Source: Sarcocystis neurona (Eukaryota; Apicomplexa; Conoidasida; Eucoccidiorida; Sarcocystidae). Taken from it: a stretch of 64,000 nt of DNA. Position 1 is the first letter of the stretch. Each line of letters begins with the position of its first letter. Location of the stretch: positions 6,661,414-6,725,413 of the forward strand of contig KL647288.1 in the NCBI GenBank assembly GCA_000727475.1, given 5' to 3'. The notes under the pieces are model-generated. The model was given only the letters and a program-made list of their open reading frames with translations. It was not told the origin of the DNA and did not search any database. Positions 11,494 through 22,528 of the stretch are shown here, one piece after another. The translations under genes and the position numbers were made by a program.

Positions 11494-11988
11494 TCACCAC
11501 CTTAAAAAGCAGCTTTCGGCGCTATTCATTGTGCTGCTGCTACCTTTGCACGAGTGAAGCGCGCCAACGAAAGGGCGCCGCAAAAGGAGGATAAAAAGGA
11601 GGACGACACACAACACCGACAGCGCAACGACACCAAGTAAGGGCAGGTTCGAGTCGACTAAAAGAGTCGCGGGTTTCACAGAAATTGTTGCTTCTTTGGT
11701 GGAGTGTAGACTTCGAGATGCCTTTCTACAAACATATGCACGTAATTTTGCCGTGTACACTGGATATGACATGAAAAAATAGAGGTAAAGCCTCCGTGAC
11801 ATGTCCGTGGGCACTAGCACGGTACGGCCAAAACAGTAATGATCGTAGACATGGAGGACAGTGTCACCCTGTATGTAGAAGTGACAACATATACAAGACC
11901 GGCTGTGTGTCATTCCCCCCACTGTATCACCGAGCTCACGGGCAACATGACGGAAAAGGTGAATGTTAACTGCTACACACACCGCCAC
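11494..11988 (-). CDS. Weak candidate: small protein with C-terminal membrane helix
   Basis: This is a 164-codon minus-strand frame. Its only notable feature is a strong hydrophobic run of about 22 residues near the C-terminus (LPLLGVVALSVLCVVLLFIL), followed by a short basic/polar tail, as in tail-anchored proteins. Frames of this length are expected by chance in a window this size, and the N-terminal half has no clear character. An alternative short frame through the middle is also open. It could be the last exon of a spliced gene; I cannot identify a family. Confidence 0.2.
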   Translation of the reverse strand: MAVCVAVNIHLFRHVARELGDTVGGMTHSRSCICCHFYIQGDTVLHVYDHYCFGRTVLVPTDMSRRLYLYFFMSYPVYTAKLRAYVCRKASRSLHSTKEATISVKPATLLVDSNLPLLGVVALSVLCVVLLFILLLRRPFVGALHSCKGSSSTMNSAESCFLRW

Positions 11989-12489
11989 TCGTGATCCTGC
12001 TGTAACACGCTGCTCCTGTTATAACCCGCCGTACTGTGCTGGTAGAGGCCCGTACAGATCCTTGAATGCTTATATTTAGTGAAAAGCCTTTCGCTATGCA
12101 TTTACGAGAGGAGATCTGGCAGAAATAACAGCGTCATTTACCGTGTGTTAGGCAAGAACAATAGCAGACAGTCAAACTACTCAACTGTTTCATGTGTGTC
12201 ACCGGGCTAGACTACGTAAATAAGTGCCGTTCCGTTTTTTAAAACCTCTGCAGTGTCTGATGTTAGACAGCTCGCGCTCAAAACGAAGAACCCGTTGCTG
12301 CATACCTTGAAACACCAACACATACATTGCTGCAGCGTTTTTAAGACCACTAACCGCTGGAATAACCGGTGATGCCATGTTGGGCAAAAAAAATGTACCG
12401 CTGCGCACACAGGGCGTCACACCACAGCTCACTACGCAAAATAGATGCGCTGACGCTGGAGTCCACTCACTCCTCCGTAAGTTCATTTG

Positions 12490-12765
12490 TCACTGCGTGT
12501 GTAAGGCGGACTCGAGCTGAAAAGAATATCTCAGGAACAGCAAATAAAGGGCCACCAGCAATGTCATAGCTGACCTATTTAGACCTTTCACATTCAGCGG
12601 ATTCGTGTGCAGACGCCTGATCGACCGAGACGGCGCTACAATTTTCCTTCGCCGAGGAGCACCATAGGCAGCTTTTTTTCCTCTTGACGAAAGGGCTTCT
12701 ACTTGTGACAGTACTTCCGCTGTTATTGGTAAGTAGCTCGTGGTCCTGGAAGTGTTGTCACTCAC
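12490..12765 (-). CDS. Candidate small single-pass membrane protein or first exon
   Basis: This is a 91-codon frame beginning with ATG at 12765. The first part is polar and protein-like (for example YLPITAEVLSQVEALSSRG), then a basic stretch (APRRRKIVAP). A hydrophobic segment of about 18 residues (AMTLLVALYLLFLRYSF) follows, close to the stop. It could be a complete tail-anchored protein. Alternatively it is a first exon spliced onto the open frames at 12199-12486, but the donors I see are weak. No family is recognised. Confidence 0.3.
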   Translation of the reverse strand: MSDNTSRTTSYLPITAEVLSQVEALSSRGKKAAYGAPRRRKIVAPSRSIRRLHTNPLNVKGLNRSAMTLLVALYLLFLRYSFQLESALHTQ

Positions 12766-14137
12766 AGATCTGTCCGCAAATTGAAGTGCGCTTCGTAGTC
12801 TGCTGCATCCTCGAAAGGCCTTTGTAGGCAGGATTGCCGTATCTCACAACCGTGTCCCGGTAGCAGGTAATCTACGCGCTATGATCACAACATTTCGTCA
12901 GACGTTTGTTTTAGTCGACGTTTCCTGGTGTAGTAGTGTTGACAGAGAGGAAGCCTAGAGAGGATAAGATGCAACACCACGTTCACTCGCAATTCTAGTG
13001 GTTAGCCGCACGCGTACAGAAGCCGTACGCGGATTAGCGTGACTTGGCAGAATAGTCAAAGCCATTTATTCTGCGTACGCTACTTCACAGCGGTCCCTGA
13101 ATAAGGGACACACACAACCGGGGGCAACAAACTGTCAGACGTTGCACTTAACCTCCCTCCGTACGTGGGACATGATAAAGTGCGTCCGGGGCTGATTTGT
13201 TCATTTGATTGCAGGTGGCGCATTCAACCTTCTCAAAGCCTTTCCATCACGTACTACGTGTCGTGAGAGGCGAAGGCTCCACCAAAAAACTCGAAGGGCG
13301 GCGACCACCTGCGCGGCTGCCACTTGTGGCAAGCGGTGGGGAAGTGGTTACAGCACATTCAACAGTAGCGCCTCAGCAATCATATAGTCCCTAGGGTTGA
13401 TGCGCCGCATTACCACCGAATGCATTCCCAGTCTACTCATACCTGTTTCCCCACATGTATACACGTACATGTGTATGTGAATGTATATAGCTGTGTCGAA
13501 GCTTCCTGGCTCGCGTGAAACAGGATGAAGACTCGTGCGTTTCCCCAGCCTGTATATCTCATTCAACTCTAGTGTTGACACCACGTTTCAGTAGCACCAG
13601 CTGTGTCGTGGTTACTTCCGTAGCCATAAACATAACCAATGGTTTCTTTTGAGCAGCTGTTGCCGCCCGCCTCTGCGGCGGCACCCGCATCAGCACGGAC
13701 AGCGAAATGATGTACCTGAAGAATTGCGCGGTCAGTGTAACCGATGCATACTTCCAGGTCATTATCCCTACGGGCTGCACATTGCCTCTGGTCATAAGCC
13801 TTTTTTTCTGTGCATCTTCTGCACACACTCACTTCAGCTTTCGTCGTCACTGAAGCATCGTCTGCCCTCTTTCCAGTAGCTACTACCGCCTGCCTGGGTA
13901 TACACTACCGCCTGTCTGGCTTCCGCCGACAGCCCATCGACGTTCCCTTGTGCCTGCTTGCTGCAGCTTCTGTGAGGGATCGAACAATCCACCAGCGGTC
14001 TCTGTCGCTTGTCACTTCCGCGGTGCTGGATACTACATGTATGCAGGACACATTTGTCGGGGGTCTGGGTCTTTCCCGTATGCTATATAGTTCTCTGATA
14101 TTCCCGTCTCAGTCTCTCGATTTCACTTGCCTTAACC
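12766..14137. other. Unassigned interval upstream of the kinase gene
   Basis: Minus-strand frames at 13569-13850 look moderately protein-like: one starts with ATG at 13850 and meets a possible CAG|GTACAT donor. I could not extend them. The plus strand carries a 165-codon frame (13810-14307) with a hydrophobic start that might be an upstream exon of the kinase, but no phase-compatible splice was found. The kinase promoter is expected here. Confidence 0.3.
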
Positions 14138-17100
14138 ATGACAAACACGCACTGCTATGCCGCGTTACCACACCGTACTTCTCAGACAGCGGCGCACTCT
14201 CCTTGCAAAACTTTCGACAAAACAAGGATTGGGGAGGGGGTTACCTCACCGTCGATCCCCTGCCCGCAGTCTCCGTCCGCTACAGCCACGGCCCCGATCC
14301 CGTATAAGAAAGTGCTCGACCTACGCAATGGCAGTAGCAGAAGCAGCAGTAGCCATCACGCCAACTGTGGCAACAATGCGGTGACGGCCAGTATCACGGG
14401 CGTTGCAGGGCTCGTGAGCAGTAACGGCCACAACGATGTTTATCACGTCGCGTGCCCCTCCCACCTTGCGGCACGAAACAGCACCGTTGGAGCCGGAGGA
14501 AGCAACAGCTGCCAGCACACGTCGTCCACGCAGTCTGGTGTATCGTCAAAGCTTCCCTACGAGTCATGCGGAGGCAACAGCCTTCACTCACTCGTCGGGA
14601 AGATAGCTCCAGCTAACGGAGGCACCCACCATGTCAGCAGTGGAGGAGATGAACATCAGCTACCTCCATGGCGCTGCCACGGCAGTAGCAGCGGCACATG
14701 CGGCGGCTGTTGCTATGGCGGTAGCAGTCCCAGCTACGTGCATAACAACCGTTGCTGCTTGTCCCCATCTTGCGCCTCACCGCCCAACAGTCCGGCAGCA
14801 CCGCTTAGGCAGCACTCCTATCAACGCTTCAACGTGCATCCCAAGCAGCACAGGAGCAGCAACGCTGCGAAGAACAGCAATTTGTCTGGCACAGGCGATT
14901 TCACTGGCAATGCCGCCTCTGCAGCAGGTGATGCCGTAGCGCTGGCCTCTACTGGCAGTGGCTGTGCTGGCAGCATCGGTTCTGCCCTGAAAATAATGGC
15001 CACAGAGAACAGCGCTTGCAGCGGCTGCTGCTGCTACGGCTGCGTGCCTCCCCCATCTACGGGCGGTGACGCGGCAAACTATCTGGTGAACGACAAGACA
15101 GAACAACACAAGCGTGACCATCCGCCCCAACGTGAGAGAACTTCTGGATGTAGCTGCGGTTCGCACGCAAAAGGTGGACGGAGCCCGATGACAGCTCACC
15201 GTCCGACGTCGGCTGCGCGTGGGCTAAACGGCGCGCCATCCACGGCACCAAGCGCTACTCCTTATAGCTGCAACAAGTCACAAAGCAACGGCAGAGGCCC
15301 GCAGCTCACAGGCACTCTTGCAGCAATACTGACCGCTTCGGGGCTGCCAACAGGCGGAAACGTTGCGGCTTCCAGCGGAAGTCCAGAACCCCGTTCACCA
15401 CCCGCAGGGGGAGGCAAGTGTGATATTGTGCTGTCGGAAGATTACTCCCGTAGTGCAGTCCTGAAAGGAGGCGTAAGGCAGGGTATTATATGCAGCAGCG
15501 GTTCGTCCCTGGGGGCTGCAACCGCAGTGTGGAAAGTACTGGATCAATTTTTCGACGCTGCTGGGAACGTAGAGAAAACAGTGAACCCAATCAAAGAAAG
15601 CCCCTCGACAGCTGAAGAGACGCCTTCAAAGAACGTAAAGAAGCCGGTGACGTTACCGGAGTTGAAAGGTACGCCGCCTTGGTACGCCGTCTTTCCTGTA
15701 TTCACCCGGTGGAAGCGATTTCCCGCAACCTCATATGCATGCGTCCGCAGCTTGTAAAGGGCCGTACCGTCTCGTATATAACTTCCTTTGCCTGCTCACC
15801 ATCTCCTTTTTGCCTTCAGGGGGAGTCCACGTAAAGGCCGTGTCCCCAGCCCAAGGCGGATCGACAGCACCCGGCGCACATCAGCGTTCTCTGGGTATGT
15901 AGTGCTTCTGTCGTGACAGTCGGTATCAACCTCGGCCGCACGAATGTAGGCAAGCATCATCATCCGGGCAGCCGGATCTTTAGTGTAAATAAGCAGTGTA
16001 GCAGCGAACGCGTCTAGGATCGTTCCCGACACGACTCCAAACAGTGTGTGTTGAGGTGAACGGGTGCGACGTTGCTGTTGTACAGGCGCAGTGGACCAGA
16101 ATTCCAATGCCGATGGTAGACCCGCCTGTCGAAGACTTCCAGACGGTGCATCAACTAATGATGGGGAGGGATCGTCTTACCTGTATCCCGCAAACGCTGA
16201 ACCGTACCGTGGCCCAGACCCGTTACCTCCTTGCCTGTATCGGCGTCTCTATGATCCCCAGGGCCCTGTTCTCTTCACTCATCCACCGCTGCAAGGAGCA
16301 CGCCATCCTCGGGCTGAGCTTCGTTTATGGCCACGCGAGGCAGACTGCGTCATTTCACAGAATAGCAGCAAGCGAAAGGTGCACAGGGCCTGCTGGCTGT
16401 CGCCACTGGACAAAAAGGTTGCATTTCCTGTAGCGGTGAAGTTTGTAGAAGACGGCAACCTACGTGACGGCCGCAGTATCAAGCGCGAAATTGAGTGCCA
16501 CTTGTACATCTACCAGCGCCTGGGACAGCTCATGCAACAACATCACAGCACTATCGGCGCACCACCAGGTAGCGGCGTGGTTAGCAAGCCGTATCACCGC
16601 ATAGAAGACGTCTGGCCGTGTGCAGAGATGTTAGGTTACTACTTGGATCGAAAAAATCCAGGTCTCTCCGTATTGATCACCCGAAAATTATCTGGACCGG
16701 ATTTTTTCGACGTCATTCGGACAGAGCACACATCCGTTTTTAACGCACGCACGGCCGTCCTTTATGAGCAACATAAACTCCAATGGTGCTTGATTGCAAT
16801 GGAACGCATTGCACAATACGGTCGACTTGGAATCCGTCATAATGACATAAAACCTGATAATATTGTGCTGGATTTCCACGCAGCTCCGGATTCGAATGAG
16901 AGACTGCTGGACGTGAAATTAATAGACCTCGGCACCGCTTCCATGCTACACGCGAAAGATTTTACAGGCGGCACTTCTTGGTATGAGTCACCTGAACAGA
17001 AAATCCTAGAATTCTACACGAAAAAACAACGCAATTTAGAGGCGGCGAAACAGATCGACATCGGATTGCCGTCGGACGCGTGGGGGGCGGGCTTGAGCAT

Positions 17101-17419
17101 TACGGAAGTTCTGATGGGTCGCCGCGTGGTGGACGTCATGAAGCCGCCTGGAGGCCCTGGTCCTCTTGAATTTCGTGGACCTGAAGGCTGGGTACTTCCG
17201 CCCAAGGAGTGGGCACAGTGTGCGCGCCACGCGCTGGGACTCGACCGCGAGCAGCAGCGCTTCCCGTTGTGCGCGGAGGCAGCGAGGCATGTCTTTTCGA
17301 TGCTCGTGGGAGCCAAACCTTCAAATCGCGCAACGGTGGAGGACGTCCTGCCGCACCTCAGACTGTTTGCTGAAGAAGCGGCCTTGCAGGTATATCGAAA
17401 TTATCACGGCGGCACGTGA
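14138..17419 (+). CDS. Serine/threonine protein kinase, rhoptry-kinase-like, three exons
   Basis: Exons 14138-15668, 15820-15894 and 16086-17419 join in phase (AAAG|GTACGC...TTCAG and CTGG|GTATGT...TACAG) to give about 979 residues. Residues 1-450 are low-complexity (Ser, Gly, Ala, Cys, His). A degenerate Gly-rich-loop-like segment (CSSGSSLGAATAVWKV) lies near residues 465-485. After an insertion of over 150 residues come the VAIK lysine (FPVAVKFV, about Lys654), an alpha-C region with glutamates near 670, the catalytic loop HNDIKPDN (Asp789, Asn794; HRD changed to HND), DLG in place of DFG (Asp816), and SPE in place of APE (about 839). The Lys, both Asp and Asn are present, so catalysis is plausible. 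Rhoptry kinases normally have a signal peptide; none is visible, so the start may lie upstream (the frame is open from 14099). The Ser/Cys-rich half and the insertion are unusual. The exact subfamily is unresolved. Confidence 0.85.
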
Positions 17420-18389
17420 GAGCGTGCGGAGACGCAAATGCGACCACTCTTCAGTTGAGTGTTAAAGAGACCCTTTGGTTCCTTTGAACAGGAACGTCCC
17501 TAGCATCTGTCCAGGGGGGTTGTCCATGGTCGCATGTAACGACGTTCGACGTATGCGAATGCGTATAGCCCGCTGGAGTGGGAGACTTACTCTGCAATTT
17601 GCATACAAAAGCCTCAAACAATGCGTCACTCGAGGAAAAAAAGTCTGCCTGCGGGCAAACCGAGCGCGCGTGTTGCGTACTGAAGGCACCCGTATGCTTC
17701 TATTCTCAAGTAGCTTCGTGCCACACAGACGGTCACCGTCACCGCTTCTGGTGGGCACTAGTATTTTTTCTACTTTGTTGTGAAGCAATGGCGCAGCGCG
17801 CTGAGCGCAAGTAGATGCCTCCTAGTTTCCAGCTGCCGGTACGGTTCGCCTCGTGTAGAGTAATGTGCGTACATGCAGCTGTCCACGTATGGACTTCTGA
17901 GGGGTAACTTTGTAGATACTGCGTCTGCGTCGCTTGCGCAAGTGATTTGTCTGACAAATTTTGGGCGAGGAGCGCAGCGAATGTGCGCTGCCCCGGTTGG
18001 ACGAGCATAAGGCAGGTCAGCAGCCGCGTTGGGCTGTTGAACGTTAGCGTCCTCACCACAGATCACCGGGTCCTTAGGACATCCTCCGTACCTCTCAGCC
18101 ATGGGTTTTTCTACCCACCATGCGCCCGTATTGCTGCAAAATCCACGTCCACCATATTGCACTCGCGCACGCTGTGCACGTATTTCTGTTCACTGTTTCC
18201 AGTCTGTTTGGTTATTGTGATCGTGATCGCCTTTGTTTGCATCCGCGCAGTTTCCTGCGGTAATAATTGAGCACCGGGAGGGGGGGATGGGTGGCGGGGA
18301 GACGACCCAATATGTAGCGTCGTGTCTGGAGTTTCAAGCCTAAAGCCGGCTTTGCAGATACATCCAGTTACGCTCTTGCTTCTCGTTTC
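17420..18389. other. Unassigned, downstream of the kinase
   Basis: Overlapping ORFs of 100-130 codons occur on both strands between 17462 and 18458, with no motifs and no good splice pairs. A g-rich run (gggaggggggatggg) lies near 18275. I see no gene. Confidence 0.4.
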
Positions 18390-19600
18390 AGACTTGTTGA
18401 AGTGTACCCGCGGGGGAATCGCGAGTCTGTGTACATTAAGGTAGCATGCTACATTCAACTTTTCTGTTAATTTGTCCTTTTGTGTCGTGTCTTGGCCTAC
18501 ATGGGCGACGCCTACATGAGGAGCTCCTCATGGCAGGATTTACAGTAGGTGCATACAAAATGGATATCATACTGCGGAGCCGCACTTGATGTTTCAGCTG
18601 TTAAGGAAACTTCTTCACCTAAGGAACGTCCGTCCTGTGGTGCTGTCTCGCACAACGGATTTTGGGCGACAACGGTAGACCACTGACAATACTTACCACC
18701 ATTACTGGGTGGATACGACAAAGGGTGAAAATGGACATACCCACGCGTGCATGAACAATCTACAAACGGTAGGGTTGCCGCCATCATCAAAGGAGCTCCT
18801 TACGAGTACACGTTGTTCACCAGTGAGAGAGAGTCGACAAGGTCACGTACGGCGTCGAAACAAACAGTCTTCTGCAGCAAGGGCGGGATACGTAAGAGAC
18901 TTCGTAACCTGTCACAGGTACACAAACGAGCCACACAGGTTCTCCGCCTTTGTAAAAGCAACACGAAGCATGCCCTTGTATCTCTTGTCGGTTCACGGGT
19001 TTCGAATTTCAGACGTGAGGGGGGAATTGCGATGACATGAATCTGCGCTCTCGCTTTCGGCGTCAGATTTTTTGAAGTGTACACACCGTGAAGTCACAAG
19101 TCTGTCCTTTTGTGTCCGTTTGTCGCGGTCTGCATAGGCGGTGCCTACACTACAATGACAGTCTGTCCAGTGATCTATCTTGCACAACCGATTTTGCGCG
19201 ACATCAATAAACTACCCTTGATACATACGACCGTTAGGTGCATGCGACGAGGGAGGGTCAGAAAGCACATGTCCACGCGTTCACGAGCGCTGTAGGGACA
19301 GTAACAACGTTAGTACGGCCCTCAGTAAAAGAGCCTGGACAAGTGTAGTTTCATTCTTTAGTCAAACGAGGGACCAATTCGCGGACGCCTGAAAAACGGC
19401 CAGTCTTTTGCAACAGGAGGGCAATAGGTTGTACGCATATAAGCTGTTATTTACGCAAGAGCGCCACACGTGTTCTCCAACTTTGCAGAAGCAACTTTCA
19501 GTATGTTCATGCATCTGTCTTGTGACGGCACCGATCTCTATGTGATGTAGTGGTCCATTTTTGTCACGTCGTACCGCTTCTACTTTCGACATTCACAATC
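18390..19600. repeat. Diverged tandem duplication, two copies
   Basis: Copy A (about 18390-19060) and copy B (about 19065-19600) share a series of matching blocks in the same order: ttgaagtgtac at 18397 and 19072; gcacaac-gattttg-gcgac at 18650 and 19182; cagtctt-tgca at 18865 and 19401; ccacac-gttctcc at 18931 and 19463. The offset is about 675 bp at the start and 532-536 bp later, so copy B lacks about 140 bp internally. Frames are broken in both copies. It may be the remnant of a repeated element; I cannot assign a family. Confidence 0.6.
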
Positions 19601-20256
19601 AGTGTGGCGCGGCACACAACCCTGACTGATCCTTGCTGTATCAGTGCTCATTTGTGAAAACTGTTTATTTGCACGGCGACTGTACTAACGTCCAGATGCT
19701 GTAGTAAATGCGTCGGCCCTGAGAGCTCCCAGACTGAGTGTCGTAGTAACCGTCTCAGGAGCAAGAACTGCTGCTGGAGCGAACGAAATCCGAAGCTTTG
19801 AGGCTGAGCGCTATAGAATTAGCTTCAGGACGCTTATGCAGAAGTTTCTACGGACGTCACAGAGGTCAGCAATGAGCACTAGTTGTGGGGCCGAAGGGTC
19901 CCACGTTCGCGTGGTTTTCGTGCTCTTGACTTACCGTTTGCTGAACAGAAGTTCGGCCAGCTTGACGTAAGACGTGTACAGCATGGTACTCCACATCGCC
20001 TAACATTTTCTTCTTGACACCGTAGTGTACGAATCACTGCCCAGCAATTTGTACTCTGCTGCGCATGGGACACAACTAAAGCCAGAACAAGCCTGAGGCT
20101 TTTTCTGACACCGGATACTTACCGGCTTTGGATGGATAGAATTATGTCATCCAGATAACTTGATACCTGTAAAACTATTTGTGCGTGGCTACCTTGAAAG
20201 GTCAGACTGGAAAGAGAAAGACCCCCACATGTTACCGGGGGTTCAAGTAGTCCAGG
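19601..20256. promoter_or_regulatory. Upstream region of the rhoptry pseudokinase
   Basis: No exon is visible between the duplicated block and the ATG at 20257. As the 5' flank of a single-exon gene it should hold that gene's promoter and 5' UTR. I do not recognise a specific element with confidence. Confidence 0.3.
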
Positions 20257-22359
20257 ATGTTGGGTCATGGGTACTGCCGCGTTTTTCCGTCGTGGCGCTG
20301 CAAGCCTGAACATGCTGTCGGCTCTCTTGGTAACGGACAAATTAGTGTCGTCACTTTTATTTGGTCGCTCTTCCTGTATGCTAGTGTGCTTGGAGACGAT
20401 GAAGTCATTTGTAAGCTTTTTGGTGTCGGGATTTACAGAGCGTCAATTTCGTTGCCAGTTCCCGCCACTGCTCTCCAGACAGAAACGCCACGATCAGCAG
20501 CAGACCGTGGAAGCTGGCGGCTGCTCACGGAGGCTGCTGAGAATGCCTACCAGCAAGAAACGTCAACGCCTTCCCAGGTCCAGTCAGACGGTAGTCACCA
20601 TTCACTCGGGTACTGGGCTGCTGAGGCAGGCTCTTCAGGCGAAAACAGGGTCGAGGTGTATTCAATAGTCGAGTCTCCGGTGAGCGCTGCTGTGCATTTG
20701 ACTCCGTCTCAACTACAGTCAGTTACGCAGCTTGTCAGAACAACGAAAAGGGAAAAAATTGTAGATGATGAGGACCGTTCCAGAGACAAGCGCTTTGAAA
20801 GCTTTAGTGCAGGGCTGCGAGACTTTGCACAGGCTAAGTTTCGCCCCTTCATCTCACGTAGAGCTGAAAAGCTTCACTTCAGACAAACTTCACTTGGACA
20901 TGCCCAAAAGTCAGCCCCCCTACAGAAAGCTTCATCCAGTGCCAAAGGCGAGCAGCGAGGAGATCAGTTCGAAATTGAGAGCGTGCAACTCTTGGAGGCA
21001 CTTCCAGGGCGCGTCGCCAGCAAAGTCAGCGTCCTTGTGAGAGGGCCAAAATCAAAATGGAGCTCGGCCAACGATAGCACTACCTGTCTCGGAAGAAAAT
21101 GTGGAAGTGCCACTAAGGAGGTTTCCGGCGTAGCCATATCATTTGCGGAGTCGGCGCGGCCGATCCAAAGAAAAGCAGATAACTCCCACGCCTTGCTACA
21201 GGGCTTCGTGTCGGAGATTGAAGGGCCAATTTCTGAGGTGGAGCTGGAAACAGACCTTCGCTGGGAGCTACACATCTGGAGGTACCTGCCTGCGTGGCGC
21301 GCACTGGAGCTCGCCGAGAACGAGCACATCCTCATCCCCATGCATCTTCTGCGTCATGAATTACAGGCGTCGACCTTCGATGACAGGAAAATACTGAACA
21401 CGGAGTCGCGAAGACACGTGACCGTGGGGAGCCGCGCCAAAACAGGCTTCAGCGTTGACCCTCTTCACGAGCACGTTGGTGGCAACTCTGCTGGCAGAAT
21501 CCACGAAGCAGCGCAGGTGGACGTGCAGGAGCAACACAGCTGGAGCGACCGACTTTCTGAAAAAGTCTACAATGTTTTTATTTATTACCCAAAAGGCTAC
21601 AGAGACACCATAGGCTCTTCATTGATTCCGTCAGACCAGATCACCGAAACCTGGTTTCGAACGGCCACGACGGATTTTCTGCTGTCCATTTCCACGCAGA
21701 TGATTCTGGCCGTGGCCAACTTTAACAGCTACGGCCTGGTGCACACGCATATCCGGCCCTTCAGCTTTGTTCTGGACCTCGACGGAGTTGTTCTGCTTTC
21801 TGATCTCCATCGTGCAGTGGCCGTGGGAGAAACAATGGACTGTTTGTCTGATAGAATAAGTGGCATTAACGACCTAACAGCGTCCCCCGAGGAGTCCGCC
21901 TGTATGTACAAGTACGCATCAAACTTTGAGGAACACGAAGATCGGAAAGAGTATATTGCCGGCCCTATGCAGGCAGAGTTTCCTGTAGACAGTTGGCGTT
22001 TAGGAGTTATTTTGTACAGACTGTGGTGTCGGGAACCTGCTCATGATCGCAGGTCTGATCACGAGTTTCATTTGAGGCATCTGAGTGCCCGCGCCGCTGA
22101 AGAGTCCGTTGCGGCAAATGCATATTTGGAACACAATCGCCTGCCCATGAAGTACTGCAGGAAGGACATACCGTCCTCCATGCAGCGCCTTATACGCCAG
22201 ATGCTTGTCGCTGAACCGGCTTCCAGAACAACGGCCGCAGAAGCGGTGAAGTACAGCTCATTATTCTATCACTTGCGTCGTACAGAAGACCAACCACCGA
22301 AACACGAGAGCGAGCAGAGGCGGCAAAAGCTGGAGACCCATCACAAGGAGAATGCGTAA
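20257..22359 (+). CDS. Rhoptry protein, ROP2-superfamily pseudokinase
   Basis: A single exon of 700 codons, the usual structure of ROP kinases. A hydrophobic segment at residues 29-46 (ISVVTFIWSLFLYASVLG) fits a signal peptide for secretion via rhoptries; the 28 residues before it are unusually long. A basic, helix-prone stretch (about 160-210) precedes the kinase fold, as in the ROP2 family. The fold shows an alpha-C region ELHIWRYLPAWRALELAENE (337-356), a catalytic loop region GLVHTHIRPFSF (493-504), LLSDLHRA (513-520), SPEE (543-546) and the family-typical PVDSWRLGVILYRLW (577-591). The HRD aspartate is replaced (HTH). The VAIK lysine position reads GVAISF with no lysine, and DFG is SDL. 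Catalysis is therefore unlikely. Known ROP pseudokinases act as regulators or scaffolds at the parasitophorous vacuole; which one this is cannot be told from sequence alone. Confidence 0.88.
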   Translation: MLGHGYCRVFPSWRCKPEHAVGSLGNGQISVVTFIWSLFLYASVLGDDEVICKLFGVGIYRASISLPVPATALQTETPRSAADRGSWRLLTEAAENAYQQETSTPSQVQSDGSHHSLGYWAAEAGSSGENRVEVYSIVESPVSAAVHLTPSQLQSVTQLVRTTKREKIVDDEDRSRDKRFESFSAGLRDFAQAKFRPFISRRAEKLHFRQTSLGHAQKSAPLQKASSSAKGEQRGDQFEIESVQLLEALPGRVASKVSVLVRGPKSKWSSANDSTTCLGRKCGSATKEVSGVAISFAESARPIQRKADNSHALLQGFVSEIEGPISEVELETDLRWELHIWRYLPAWRALELAENEHILIPMHLLRHELQASTFDDRKILNTESRRHVTVGSRAKTGFSVDPLHEHVGGNSAGRIHEAAQVDVQEQHSWSDRLSEKVYNVFIYYPKGYRDTIGSSLIPSDQITETWFRTATTDFLLSISTQMILAVANFNSYGLVHTHIRPFSFVLDLDGVVLLSDLHRAVAVGETMDCLSDRISGINDLTASPEESACMYKYASNFEEHEDRKEYIAGPMQAEFPVDSWRLGVILYRLWCREPAHDRRSDHEFHLRHLSARAAEESVAANAYLEHNRLPMKYCRKDIPSSMQRLIRQMLVAEPASRTTAAEAVKYSSLFYHLRRTEDQPPKHESEQRRQKLETHHKENA

Positions 22360-22528
22360 GGGTGGAACGCAACGTCTGACGCGCAGTCGGCGAACATTTA
22401 CGCAGGAGTGGCACACTTGTGTGCACAGAACCCTCTCAAACCGACGCGCATTGCCAAGGTGGCAGCCCAAAAGGAGTTACTGAGACTACGGGGAGGAACA
22501 CAAACCAGCTTCTCCCCCGTTTTCTGCT

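Noticed and set aside
14777..15199. 140-codon minus-strand ORF and neighbouring frames
   Set aside because: Shadows of the repetitive Ser/Gly/Ala codons of the kinase N-terminal exon.
18709..19040. Plus-strand ORFs of 97-108 codons as a retroelement gene
   Set aside because: They lie in copy A of the diverged duplication, are broken in copy B, and show no reverse-transcriptase or other recognisable motif.
20964..21341. 125-codon minus-strand ORF
   Set aside because: A Ser-rich shadow of the rhoptry pseudokinase on the other strand.
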